Of a stretch of 16,588 nucleotides of DNA, positions 8,134 through 15,939 are shown one piece after another. The stretch covers positions 1-16,588 of the forward strand of contig JAAOZY010000377.1 of assembly GCA_012274205.1 (NCBI GenBank), written 5' to 3'. Every line of letters begins with the position of its first letter. Within the stretch, counting starts at the first letter, position 1. Made by a program: the position numbers and the translations under genes. The stretch is from Betaproteobacteria bacterium. GTDB taxonomy: Bacteria > Pseudomonadota > Gammaproteobacteria > Burkholderiales > SG8-39. The notes under the pieces are model-generated. The model was given only the letters and a program-made list of their open reading frames with translations. It ran no database searches and was not told the origin of the DNA.

Positions 8134-10981
8134 GCGACCTCGCCTCCCCGTCGCCGTAGAGGTTGGAGATGCAACGGCCGCACAACCCCGGCTGCGCCGC
8201 GCCGGCGCCGCCGGCGTCGTCGCGACCGACGTCCGCCCGGTAATGCCAGCAGCGCTCGCACTTGGCATGCGCACTGGCGCGCACGATCACGGCTTCGTCG
8301 GCGGCGGCGCCAACCGCGGTCAGGGTCGCGCTCGAGGTGATCAGCACGAAGCGCAGATCATCCGCCAGCGACTGCAGCAGGGCCAGCTTGTCTCCGCTCG
8401 CGCGGATCTCGACCTCCGCCTGCAGCGACGAGCCGATCTGTCCGGCAGCGCGCGCCTCCTCCAGCCGCTTTTGCACCTCGGCGCGCACGGCGCGAATGCT
8501 GGCCCAGCGTTGGAGCAATTCCGGCGCGGGTTCCGCGGCGGGGAATTCATCCCAGGTACGGGCGAACACGCTCTGGTCCTTGCCATCCGCGGTGAGCGCC
8601 CAGATCTCCTCTGCGGTAAATGAAAGAATCGGCGCCATCAGCCGCACCAGGCGCTGCAGTATCTGGTACAGCGCGTTCTGCGCCGAGCGCCGCGCCTTCG
8701 AGTTGGCCCCTGCCGTATACAGCCGGTCCTTGAGGATGTCCAGATAGAAACCTCCCATATCCTCGGAACAGAAACCCTGCAGTTTCTGCGCCACGAAATG
8801 GAAGTCATAGTTGTCGTAGTGGCGTACGATTTCGCGCTGCAGCGACTGCATCAGCGCAAGTGCGTAGCGGTCGATTTCGAGCCATTCCCCGGGCGGCAGC
8901 GCATGCGCCACGGGATCGAAGTCGGCGGTATTGGCGAGCAGGAAGCGCAGCGTGTTGCGGATGCGGCGATAACTCTCGACCACGCGTTTGAGTATCTCGT
9001 CCGAGATCGACAATTCGCCCGAATAGTCGGTGGCGGCCACCCACAAACGCAGCACTTCGGCGCCGAGTGTGTCCGACACTTTCTGCGGCGCGATCACATT
9101 GCCCATGGACTTGGACATCTTGCGCCCGCGTCCATCGACGACGAAACCATGGGTCAGCAGCGCGTTGTACGGGGCCCTGCCGTTCAGCATGCACGACACC
9201 AGCAGCGAGGAATGGAACCAACCGCGGTGCTGATCGGAGCCTTCGAGGTACAGGTCGGCCGGGAACTGCAGCTGCGCGCCATGCGAACCGGCGCCGGTGG
9301 CCTGCCCATCGGGGCCGCCCATCACCGTCTGATGGGTGGAGCCGGAATCGAACCACACGTCGAGCGTATCCTTGATCTTGACGTAGTGTTCGGCTTGCTC
9401 GCCCAGCAGCGCTGTCGGGTCCAGCGTCTGCCACGCCTCGATCCCGCCCTGCTCCACGATCTGTGCCACCTGTTCCAGCAATTCGACGGTGCGCGGATGC
9501 AGTTCGCTCGTTTCCTTGTGGATAAAGAACGGCATCGGCACGCCCCATTGCCGCTGGCGCGACAGCGTCCAGTCGGGCCGGTTGGCGATCATGCCGTGCA
9601 GGCGCGCCTGGCCCCAGTCCGGGAAAAAGCGCGTGGCGTCGATGGCGCGCAGTGCCGTCGCGCGCAGCGATTCTGCCGGTTTGGCGCCCGCGAACCCCGG
9701 CGGCTCGTCCATGGCGGCGAACCACTGGGTGCTGGCGCGATAGATGATCGGGGTCTTGTGGCGCCAGCAGTGCATGTAGCTGTGCACGTAGTCTTCGGAG
9801 TGGAACAGCGCGCCGACTTCGGCGATCTTCTTGACCACCTCGGGGTTGGCTTTCCAGATGTTCATGCCGCCGAAGAAGGGCAGCGAGGACGCGTATTTCC
9901 CGTCTGCCGCTACCGGCGTGAGAATATGCTCGTCCTTCATGCCGTAGCGGCGGCAGGAATCAAAGTCTTCCACGCCGTAGGCAGGCGCGCTGTGCACGAT
10001 GCCGGTGCCGGTATCGAGCGTCACGTATTCGCCCAGGTACACCGGCGCAATGCGGTCGTAGAACGGGTGACGGAAGCCGATCAGCTCGAGCGCCTTGCCC
10101 TTGCACGAGGCGAGCGTCTTGCCGGCAAGACCGTAGCGCGCGAGGCAGGCGTCCTGCAGGTCCGCCGCCAGAATCAGCAATCCGCGTTCGGTCGAGACCA
10201 GGTTGTAGACGTGCTCCGGGTGGGCATTGAGCGCCTGATTGCCCGGGATGGTCCAGGGTGTGGTGGTCCAGATGACGATCCATCCCTTTTCGGCAGGGAG
10301 TTTCGCCAGGCCGAACGCGGCGGCGATTCGTTCCGGCTCGGCGAAAGCAAAGCCGACATCGATGGCGAAATCCTTCCTGTCCGCGTACTCGACCTCGGCT
10401 TCCGCCAGCGCCGAGCCGCAGTCGAAACACCAGTTCACCGGCTTGAGTCCGCGGTAGACGTAGCCTTTCTGCAGCAGCCTGCCCAAGGTGCGGATTTCGT
10501 CGGCCTCGTTGCCATAGGCCATGGTCTGGTAGGGATGATCCCAGTCGCCAAGCACGCCGAGGCGGCGGAAATCCTTTTTCTGCTGCTCGATCTGCGCGCT
10601 TGCATAGGCGCGGCACAGGCTCTGCGTTCTTTCCACCGGCAGGTTCTTGCCGTGCTGCTTTTCGATTTCACGCTCGATCGGCATGCCGTGGCAGTCCCAG
10701 CCGGGCACATACACGGCGTCGAATCCCGCCATGTTGCGCGACTTGACGATGATGTCCTTCAGAATCTTGTTGACGGCATGGCCGATGTGGATGTCGCCGT
10801 TGGCATAAGGCGGACCGTCGTGCAGGATGAACTTCGGCCTGCCTTTGGATGCGGCGCGTATCGCTTCATAGATGTTCTTCTCCTGCCATTGCTGCACCCA
10901 GCGCGGCTCGCGCTTGGCGAGATCGCCGCGCATGGGAAAGGGCGTGTCGGGAAGATTCAGCGTGTTCTTGTAATCAGCCAT
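8126..10981 (-). CDS. ileS: Isoleucyl-tRNA synthetase
   Basis: IleS is a cytosolic class Ia synthetase that charges tRNA-Ile and hydrolyses mischarged Val-tRNA in a separate editing domain. The 951-residue protein has GPPYANGDIHIGH with HIGH at 65-68, the CP1 editing domain at about 200-400 (WTTTPWTIPGNQAL near 238-251, GTGIVHSAPAYG near 325-336), DVWFDSGST near 541, GSDQHRGWFHSS near 581 and KMSKS at 621-625. A C-terminal zinc site uses C908, C911, C934 and C937 (CERC...CGRC). This is the standard bacterial zinc-containing form; I see no sign of the divergent mupirocin-resistant type. The ATG at 10981 begins with the family-like MADYKNTLNLPDTPFPMRG, but no good Shine-Dalgarno precedes it. 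It lies between ribF (66 bp upstream) and lspA (overlapping). Confidence 0.98.
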   Translation of the reverse strand: MADYKNTLNLPDTPFPMRGDLAKREPRWVQQWQEKNIYEAIRAASKGRPKFILHDGPPYANGDIHIGHAVNKILKDIIVKSRNMAGFDAVYVPGWDCHGMPIEREIEKQHGKNLPVERTQSLCRAYASAQIEQQKKDFRRLGVLGDWDHPYQTMAYGNEADEIRTLGRLLQKGYVYRGLKPVNWCFDCGSALAEAEVEYADRKDFAIDVGFAFAEPERIAAAFGLAKLPAEKGWIVIWTTTPWTIPGNQALNAHPEHVYNLVSTERGLLILAADLQDACLARYGLAGKTLASCKGKALELIGFRHPFYDRIAPVYLGEYVTLDTGTGIVHSAPAYGVEDFDSCRRYGMKDEHILTPVAADGKYASSLPFFGGMNIWKANPEVVKKIAEVGALFHSEDYVHSYMHCWRHKTPIIYRASTQWFAAMDEPPGFAGAKPAESLRATALRAIDATRFFPDWGQARLHGMIANRPDWTLSRQRQWGVPMPFFIHKETSELHPRTVELLEQVAQIVEQGGIEAWQTLDPTALLGEQAEHYVKIKDTLDVWFDSGSTHQTVMGGPDGQATGAGSHGAQLQFPADLYLEGSDQHRGWFHSSLLVSCMLNGRAPYNALLTHGFVVDGRGRKMSKSMGNVIAPQKVSDTLGAEVLRLWVAATDYSGELSISDEILKRVVESYRRIRNTLRFLLANTADFDPVAHALPPGEWLEIDRYALALMQSLQREIVRHYDNYDFHFVAQKLQGFCSEDMGGFYLDILKDRLYTAGANSKARRSAQNALYQILQRLVRLMAPILSFTAEEIWALTADGKDQSVFARTWDEFPAAEPAPELLQRWASIRAVRAEVQKRLEEARAAGQIGSSLQAEVEIRASGDKLALLQSLADDLRFVLITSSATLTAVGAAADEAVIVRASAHAKCERCWHYRADVGRDDAGGAGAAQPGLCGRCISNLYGDGEARSHA

Positions 10982-11047
10982 TGTTTTGCATTTCGAAGGG
11001 TTCGGTTGGTTGGATGGATAGCCGCAGCGCCAATGCGGATCGCGCCG

Positions 11048-11983
11048 TCATGCGCGCACCTGCGCCGCAAAGAATTCCCTGGCGATGTCGCAATCCAGGC
11101 CGATGCGCGCCTTCAGCGCATCGAGGCTGGGGAACTTTTCTTCTTCACGTATCTTGTGCATGAATTCGACGCGCAAGTGGCGCCCGTAGAGCTCGCCGGC
11201 AAAATCGAACAGATGCACCTCGAGCTTGGCGCGGCCGCTGTTGTCGACCGTGGGCCGCAGCCCCAGGCTCGCGGCGCCGTAGCGCACCGCGCCGTCGCCG
11301 TCGATGGTGCGCGCCGCGAAAATCCCCGACAGCGGCGGACGGTTGTGCCGCAGCTGGACATTGGCGGTGGGGTAGCCGATCTGGCGGCCGAGCTTGTCGC
11401 CGTGCACCACCCTGCCGCTGATGCTATAGGGGCGGCCCAGCAGGTCCTCGGCCGCTGCCAGCCGGCCCGCGGCGAGCGCGGCGCGCACCGCGGAGCTGGA
11501 CACGCGCACCCCCCCATGCCCCACCGTGGGCATCGCTTCGAGGCCGAAGCCGTATTTGGCCGATGCCTCCTTGAGCAGCGCAAAATCGCCCGCGCGGCGC
11601 GCGCCGAAGCGGAAGTCGTCGCCGATCAGCAGCCAGCGCATCCCCAGTCCCGCGAGCAGCACCTGCTCGATGAAATCCTGCGGCGAGCGGTTGGCATAGG
11701 CGCGATCGAAGCGGTCGACATGCACGCATTCGATGCCCTGCCCCGCGAGCAATTCCAGCTTTTCCCTGAGCGAGGTAAGCCGCGTCGGCGCCGTTTGCGG
11801 TGCAAACAGCTCCAGCGGATGCGGTTCGAAGGTCAGCACGCAGGCGCGCAGCCCCAGCTCCTGCGCGCGCTGCCTGAGCCGCGCGAGCATCGCCTGATGG
11901 CCGCGGTGCACACCGTCGAAGTTGCCGATGGTGAGCGCCGTCGGTGGCGCGTCGTGTCCGGAAATGCCGCGGCAAACCCGCAT
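11048..11983 (-). CDS. ribF: Bifunctional riboflavin kinase / FAD synthetase RibF
   Basis: RibF phosphorylates riboflavin to FMN and adenylates FMN to FAD. The 311-residue protein has the usual two-domain form. The N-terminal FAD synthetase domain carries the nucleotidyltransferase motif GNFDGVHRGH (20-29), TFEPHPLELF (51-60), IGDDFRFG (120-127) and VSSSAVR (161-167). The C-terminal riboflavin kinase domain has GRVVHGDKLGRQIGYPTAN (190-208), GIFAA, SLGLRPTVD (239-247) and ELYGRHLRVEF (264-274). It starts at an ATG and is the first gene of the ribF-ileS-lspA-ispH run. A perfect TATAAT lies 34 nt upstream of the start, so it may have its own promoter. I saw no FMN riboswitch-like leader: only about 96 bp separate it from dsbB. 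Confidence 0.97.
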   Translation of the reverse strand: MRVCRGISGHDAPPTALTIGNFDGVHRGHQAMLARLRQRAQELGLRACVLTFEPHPLELFAPQTAPTRLTSLREKLELLAGQGIECVHVDRFDRAYANRSPQDFIEQVLLAGLGMRWLLIGDDFRFGARRAGDFALLKEASAKYGFGLEAMPTVGHGGVRVSSSAVRAALAAGRLAAAEDLLGRPYSISGRVVHGDKLGRQIGYPTANVQLRHNRPPLSGIFAARTIDGDGAVRYGAASLGLRPTVDNSGRAKLEVHLFDFAGELYGRHLRVEFMHKIREEEKFPSLDALKARIGLDCDIAREFFAAQVRA

Positions 11984-12017
11984 GTTCAGAATCCGCTTGT
12001 GAGAGCTAAAATCCTGA

Positions 12018-12023
12018 ATTATA
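12018..12023 (-). promoter_or_regulatory. Putative -10 box of a ribF promoter
   Basis: A perfect TATAAT reads on the minus strand 34 nt before the ribF ATG. There is no good -35: the hexamer 17 nt upstream is TTCCGG. That hexamer lies in the inverted repeat at 12040-12058, where a regulator could act. Confidence 0.4.
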
Positions 12024-12039
12024 GCGGCTTTCCATCACC

Positions 12040-12058
12040 TCCGGAAGGCGATTCCGGA
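12040..12058. repeat. Perfect inverted repeat upstream of ribF
   Basis: TCCGGAA (12040-12046) and TTCCGGA (12052-12058) form a perfect 7-bp inverted repeat around a 5-nt centre, in the dsbB-ribF intergenic region. It could be a hairpin at the dsbB 3' end (no T-tract follows) or an operator overlapping the -35 region of the putative ribF promoter. Confidence 0.45.
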
Positions 12059-12079
12059 CTGCGCCGGCCCCTTGCGCAC

Positions 12080-12583
12080 TCATGCTGCGGCGCTGGCGCG
12101 GGCGGCGGACAAGCACCTGGCCAGAAAGAAAATCGCACCGAGGAGCGCCAGCGAAAACCAGATCACCGACCACTCCGGGATCTGCAGCCCCAACACGGGC
12201 TCGCGCGGCGCGGTGCATTCGCCGCTGGCGTGAAACAACCAGGGGAGCAACTTGGCCGTAGGCAGCTTATTGACGAATTCCTCCAGCACATCGATGCCGC
12301 AGCCGAATTTCGGATGATGCAGCAACCACACGTGCCGGATCGCGACGCCGAGCCCGGCCAGCGCAGTCACCGCCAGCGCGGCAAAATAAGCTGCCGCGCC
12401 GCGCTGCCGCGGCTGGCGCAGCGCCGCCACCAACGCGATCAGCGCAATCAGCGCGAAGCCGGCGCGCTGGATTACGCACAGCGGACACGGCGCCTGGCCC
12501 TTGAAGTGCTGCAGCACCAGTCCTTCCGCGAGCAACACCAGCGGAATCAGCACGAATCCTGCGAAAATGCGCCTGGTTTTCAA
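12080..12583 (-). CDS. dsbB: Disulfide bond formation protein DsbB
   Basis: DsbB is an inner-membrane quinone reductase that re-oxidises periplasmic DsbA. The 167-residue protein has four hydrophobic segments (about 7-25, 41-55, 65-82 and 138-158) and both periplasmic cysteine pairs: C33-PL-C36 in APCPLCVIQR, and C95 (KFGCGID) with C123 (SGECT). R40, just after the CxxC, matches the Arg used in quinone interaction. The start is a TTG: GAAGGAG lies 10 nt upstream, and no ATG or GTG gives a sensible N terminus. Its frame begins 49 bp after the PEBP gene, so the two are likely cotranscribed. dsbB is not part of the classical ribF-ileS-lspA-ispH cluster. DsbA, its partner, is not in the window. 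Confidence 0.94.
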   Translation of the reverse strand: MKTRRIFAGFVLIPLVLLAEGLVLQHFKGQAPCPLCVIQRAGFALIALIALVAALRQPRQRGAAAYFAALAVTALAGLGVAIRHVWLLHHPKFGCGIDVLEEFVNKLPTAKLLPWLFHASGECTAPREPVLGLQIPEWSVIWFSLALLGAIFFLARCLSAARASAAA

Positions 12584-12593
12584 ATCAAATTCG

Positions 12594-12600
12594 CTCCTTC
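12594..12600 (-). promoter_or_regulatory. Ribosome binding site supporting the TTG start of dsbB
   Basis: GAAGGAG on the minus strand lies 10 nt before the TTG at 12583. No other start codon in that frame lies between this site and the first transmembrane segment. Confidence 0.6.
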
Positions 12601-12632
12601 TGCTGCATTCATTTGTACGCGTGCGTTTGCGC

Positions 12633-13259
12633 TCAGACGAGCTTGGGATTGAGCGTGTAGATGCCGGTGAGGCTGGCCTTGGCCAGCACGTGCCCCGCGA
12701 TCGCCTTCAGCAGATCGGCGCCCTTGAACGCGCCATCCACCGGGCAGCGCGCGCAATCGAGCGCATACAGGGTGAACACGTAATGGTGCAGGATTTCGTC
12801 GTTCCACGGCGGGCAGGGTCCGTCGTAGCCGAAATAATTGCCGCTCATGTCCTTGTCGCCCGCGAACCAGCCGGTGTAGTCGTTGATTCCCTGGCGCGTG
12901 CCGTCCTTCGCCGCGGGGCCGGGCTTGCCGCGCGCGCTGATGCCCTCCGAATATTCACCTGCCGCGATCGAGCTTGTGGCGGCGGGAATGTCCACCAGCA
13001 GCCAGTGGTAGAAATCCACCCGCGGCAGGCTGGCCGGGACGCTGCGCCCCTCCTTGTTCACGTCGTCGCCCTTGCTCGGCACGTCGGGGTCGTGGCAGAC
13101 CAGCGCGAAGGACTTGGTCCCCGCCGGCGCGCCGCTCCACGCAAACTGCGGATTGCGGTTGGACGAGAGCGCGACATGTTCGGTCGCATGCGGCACCGCG
13201 AACGCATAGGCGCCGGGAATGCGCTGCGTGTCGCCGAAGCTTGAGCTGCTGAGTTTCAT
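12633..13259 (-). CDS. YbhB/YbcL-family phosphatidylethanolamine-binding-like protein (PEBP)
   Basis: This belongs to the PEBP/Raf-kinase-inhibitor-like family, whose bacterial members (YbhB, YbcL) have no firmly established function. The 208-residue protein is longer than YbhB (about 158). It shows NPQFAWSGAPAGTKSFAL (about 36-53), the ligand-pocket motif HDPDVP (56-61), FYHWLLVDIP (83-92), and YDGPCPPWND with HHYVFTLYALD (145-168). There is no signal peptide, so it is probably cytosolic. The ATG at 13259 follows AGGAGG by 7 nt, and upstream in-frame sequence shows no conservation. C169 and C172 form a CxxC (CARC) in a segment where I would not expect one. It lies between the SirB1-type gene (125 bp upstream) and dsbB. 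Any link to redox or membrane functions of its neighbours is only inference. Confidence 0.9.
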   Translation of the reverse strand: MKLSSSSFGDTQRIPGAYAFAVPHATEHVALSSNRNPQFAWSGAPAGTKSFALVCHDPDVPSKGDDVNKEGRSVPASLPRVDFYHWLLVDIPAATSSIAAGEYSEGISARGKPGPAAKDGTRQGINDYTGWFAGDKDMSGNYFGYDGPCPPWNDEILHHYVFTLYALDCARCPVDGAFKGADLLKAIAGHVLAKASLTGIYTLNPKLV

Positions 13260-13384
13260 CTTCTTGCCTCCTGCGCAGGAATGAATTCGATGGATCGGAC
13301 CTGGTATCGGGTGTAGGCCGGCGTTTCGGGACAGCTTCGCACCGTCGGGATCAGGGAACAGCAATAGGATACGCGCCGGCCGCT

Positions 13385-14224
13385 TTAGTTCAGTCGCGCG
13401 CACTCCAGACGCAGCGCGGCAGCCTTGCCCCTGATCTCATCCGCGTCGGGCGCATCCGGGCGCCGCTCCAGATAGTCCTGCAGGTCGGCCAGCGCGGCGC
13501 GAAAACAGTCGAGCCTGTAATAGGCGAGGCCGCGGTCGCGCACTTCCTCTGCAGCATGCGGCGCCACCATCACCATGCGCTGCATCACCTCCAGCATATT
13601 CTGCGCCTCCTGCGACTGCAGGTAAATGCCCTTCAGATTGCGCAGCACGCGCGCGAGGATCTGCCGCGGCGTCGCCGCCTGCAGGAACTGCCCGAGCGGC
13701 GCGGGGTCGCCGTCGCGCTGCGGCAGCGCCAGTGCCAGACGCGCGCGCAATTCCGCCTCCGACTGCGTCTCGCCGCCGCAGAACGGATCGAGCACCAACT
13801 GTCCCCCGCGCACGCGCAGCTTCACCAGAAAGTGCCCGGGAAAGGACACGCCCTGCAGGCGCAGGCCCAAGCGCCGGCCGATCTCCAGGTACAGGATAGC
13901 CAGTGTGATCGGTATGCCGGTGCGCCGCTCCAGCACCTCGTTGAGATAGCTGTTGCGCGGATCGTAGTAGTCGAGCGTGTTTCCGCGAAAGCCGAGCTCA
14001 CCAAACAGGTGGCGGTTCAAGGCCACGATCTTCTGCTCGGCGAAGGCGTCGCCGGCGATGCGGCTCTTCACGGTCGCGGCGATCGCGTCGATGCGCGCCA
14101 GATGGCCGGCGACGTCCAGTTCCGGATAGGCATCCTGTGCAATCAGCAGGCACGCCTCGGCGAGATCGAAATCCTCGCGGCACAGCAGCGCGGAAAATAA
14201 CTCAAGTCGATGTTGCAGTTCCAT
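13385..14224 (-). CDS. SirB1-family protein (transglutaminase-like fold plus TPR region)
   Basis: A member of the SirB1/transglutaminase-core-2 family, widespread in proteobacteria and without a proven biochemical role; the family name does not imply an invasion function. The 279-residue protein starts MELQHRLELFSALL. The core has DYYDPRNSYLNEVLERRTGIP (in two parts, about 85-105), ITLAILYLEIGRRLGL (106-121), FPGHFLVKL with H131 and LVLDPFCGGE with D146. The His and Asp sit like transglutaminase catalytic residues, but no Cys is present at the usual nucleophile position in GIPITLAI, so it may not be an enzyme. The C-terminal part (about 190-275) is helical and resembles one or two TPR repeats. 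It starts 29 bp after murJ, so cotranscription is likely. The Shine-Dalgarno (GAGG) is very close to the ATG and weak. Confidence 0.9.
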   Translation of the reverse strand: MELQHRLELFSALLCREDFDLAEACLLIAQDAYPELDVAGHLARIDAIAATVKSRIAGDAFAEQKIVALNRHLFGELGFRGNTLDYYDPRNSYLNEVLERRTGIPITLAILYLEIGRRLGLRLQGVSFPGHFLVKLRVRGGQLVLDPFCGGETQSEAELRARLALALPQRDGDPAPLGQFLQAATPRQILARVLRNLKGIYLQSQEAQNMLEVMQRMVMVAPHAAEEVRDRGLAYYRLDCFRAALADLQDYLERRPDAPDADEIRGKAAALRLECARLN

Positions 14225-14253
14225 GCCTCGCGTCGTACAGCCCCTTCTATGTA

Positions 14254-15801
14254 CTATTCGGCAGCGCGCCTGGCAAAATCCCCGATACGAAAGCCAAGCA
14301 GCCACAGCGTGGCGAAATATATTACGGCTCCCAGGCACACCAGGCCGACCAGGCCGGCGAGCCGCGCTTGCCAAGCCGCCGCCAGCCACCAGCTGTCGCT
14401 GCCGGAAGCGCCCCACAGGACTGCGGCCATCATCACCAGCGCGAGCGCCAGCCGCAGTGCAAAGCGACCCCACGCCGGCTGCGGCTGGTAGATGCGATGC
14501 TGACGCAGTTTGTAGTAGAGCAATCCGGCGTTGAGGCACGCCCCCAGTCCAATTGCGAGCGCGAGGCCCGCGTGCTTGAGCGGGACGATCAGGACGAGGT
14601 TCATGAGCTGCGTGGCAATGAGTGTGATCACGGCGATTTTCACCGGCGTGCGTATATTCTGGCGGGCGTAGAACCCCGGCGCCAGCACTTTCACCAGGAT
14701 CAGGCCGACCAGCCCGACGCTGTAGGCGACCAGCGCGCGGCGCGTCATCCACACATCCTCGACGCTGAAATGGCCGTAGTGAAACAGCGTGCTGATCAGC
14801 GGCACGGCCAGCAGCGCCAGAGCCACCGCCGCCGGCAGCGCGAGCAGCAGGGTCAGGCGCAGCCCCCAGTCGAGCAGGCGGCTGTATTGTTCGAGGGCGT
14901 CATTCGCGCTGCTCGAATAATACTTTGACAGGCTGGGCAGCAGTACCGTGCTCAGCGCCACCCCCAGCATGCCGGTGGGGAATTCCATCAGGCGGTCAGC
15001 GTAGTACAGCCAGGACACGCTGCCATTGGCGCGAAACGAAGCGAAGATGGTGTTGATCAGCAGCGACAGCTGGGCGATGGAAACGCCGAATACGGCCGGT
15101 CCCATCAGCCTGAGTATGCGCCTGACCCCCGCATCCATGAAATCGGCGCGCAAACGCGGCAGCATGCCGATGCGCGCGAGGTAAGGCAGCTGCAGCGCAA
15201 GCTGCAGCGCGCCGCCGGCGAGCACCGCCCAGGCCAGCACCATTACCGGCGGGTGGAAATAGGGCGCAAACACCAGCGCGCAGAAAATGAAGCTCAGGTT
15301 CAACAGCGTCGGCGTGAACGCCGGCACGGCGAAACGGCTCCAGGTGTTGAGAATGCCGCCTGCAAGCGATACCAGCGAGATGAACAGCAGGTAGGGAAAT
15401 GTGATGCGCAGCATCGCCACGGTGAGATCGAATTTCTCCGGCATGGCGGAGAATCCGGGTGCGCTGACATAGATGATCCAGGGCGACGCGAGCATGCCGA
15501 GGATGCTGACCGCGAAGACCGCGAGCGAAAGAGCAGTAGCGACGCGGCTGACCAGCACCCTGGTCTCTCCTTCTCCATTTCGCGTCCTGTATTCCGCGAG
15601 AATCGGCACGAAGGCCTGGGAAAATGCGCCTTCGGCAAACAGCCGGCGCAGCAGATTGGGGATGCGGAACGCGACGAAAAAGGCGTCCGTGGCCAGGCCG
15701 GCACCGAACAGGCGCGCAATGACGGCGTCGCGCACAAAGCCGAGGATCCGGGATACCAGCGTCATGCTGCTCACCGTGGCGAGCGCGCGCAGAAGATTCA
15801 T
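14254..15801 (-). CDS. murJ: Lipid II flippase MurJ (MviN)
   Basis: MurJ moves lipid II across the inner membrane for peptidoglycan synthesis. The 515-residue protein (usual length about 510) is hydrophobic throughout and consistent with 14 membrane helices. Its N terminus is very close to E. coli MurJ: MNLLRALATVSSMTLVSR, then GFVRD, GLATDAFFVAFRIPNLLRR and FAEGAFSQAFVPILAEYR. With the ATG at 15801 as residue 1, the functionally important residues fall at R18, R24, D39, R52 and E57, the same numbers as in E. coli, which supports this start. A GTG two codons upstream (15807) would add only MA. A perfect TATAAT ends 7 nt before the ATG, so the mRNA may have almost no leader. murJ heads a possible murJ-SirB1-PEBP-dsbB transcript and diverges from rpsT. 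Confidence 0.97.
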   Translation of the reverse strand: MNLLRALATVSSMTLVSRILGFVRDAVIARLFGAGLATDAFFVAFRIPNLLRRLFAEGAFSQAFVPILAEYRTRNGEGETRVLVSRVATALSLAVFAVSILGMLASPWIIYVSAPGFSAMPEKFDLTVAMLRITFPYLLFISLVSLAGGILNTWSRFAVPAFTPTLLNLSFIFCALVFAPYFHPPVMVLAWAVLAGGALQLALQLPYLARIGMLPRLRADFMDAGVRRILRLMGPAVFGVSIAQLSLLINTIFASFRANGSVSWLYYADRLMEFPTGMLGVALSTVLLPSLSKYYSSSANDALEQYSRLLDWGLRLTLLLALPAAVALALLAVPLISTLFHYGHFSVEDVWMTRRALVAYSVGLVGLILVKVLAPGFYARQNIRTPVKIAVITLIATQLMNLVLIVPLKHAGLALAIGLGACLNAGLLYYKLRQHRIYQPQPAWGRFALRLALALVMMAAVLWGASGSDSWWLAAAWQARLAGLVGLVCLGAVIYFATLWLLGFRIGDFARRAAE

Positions 15802-15808
15802 GGCCACG

Positions 15809-15814
15809 ATTATA
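15809..15814 (-). promoter_or_regulatory. Putative -10 box directly in front of murJ
   Basis: A perfect TATAAT reads on the minus strand, with its last base 7 nt before the A of the murJ ATG at 15801. Transcription would start at or next to the start codon. No clear -35 is visible at 16-18 nt (about CCTCCG). Confidence 0.4.
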
Positions 15815-15820
15815 CGAAAA

Positions 15821-15883
15821 CGAAGTTTCAGCGGAGGCTAATGCGCAAAGTGCCTCATGCCGGAACTAAACTTCGCTTGCGCA
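15821..15883. repeat. Two overlapping inverted-repeat pairs in the murJ-rpsT divergent region
   Basis: CGAAGTTT (15821-15828) is the exact reverse complement of AAACTTCG (15868-15875), and TGCGCAA (15842-15848) of TTGCGCA (15877-15883). The arms alternate, so the two pairings interleave and cannot form one nested hairpin. The second right arm covers the proposed -35 of rpsT. They could be half-sites for a regulator or chance. Confidence 0.4.
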
Positions 15884-15905
15884 ACAGGGACTAAATCAGT
15901 ATCAT
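15877..15905 (+). promoter_or_regulatory. Putative rpsT promoter
   Basis: TTGCGC (15877-15882) and TATCAT (15900-15905) are spaced by 17 nt. They predict a start near 15912 and a leader of about 28 nt. The -35 is weak (3 of 6 consensus bases) and the -10 is good (5 of 6). Confidence 0.5.
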
Positions 15906-15939
15906 TGCGCCCTTTCGTGTTCCTCACCCAGGTTCCACC

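Noticed and set aside
10982..11047. ileS leader considered as a T-box or attenuator.
   Set aside because: Only 66 bp are available, with a 5-bp CCGCA/TGCGG hairpin, no T-box motif and no terminator; T-boxes are also not expected in proteobacteria.
8798..12652. Open frame of 1284 codons on the plus strand across ileS, ribF and dsbB.
   Set aside because: It runs antisense through three well-identified genes and their spacers, with an Arg/Ala/Gly/His-rich product, no motif and no sensible start. Long antisense frames are common at this GC content.
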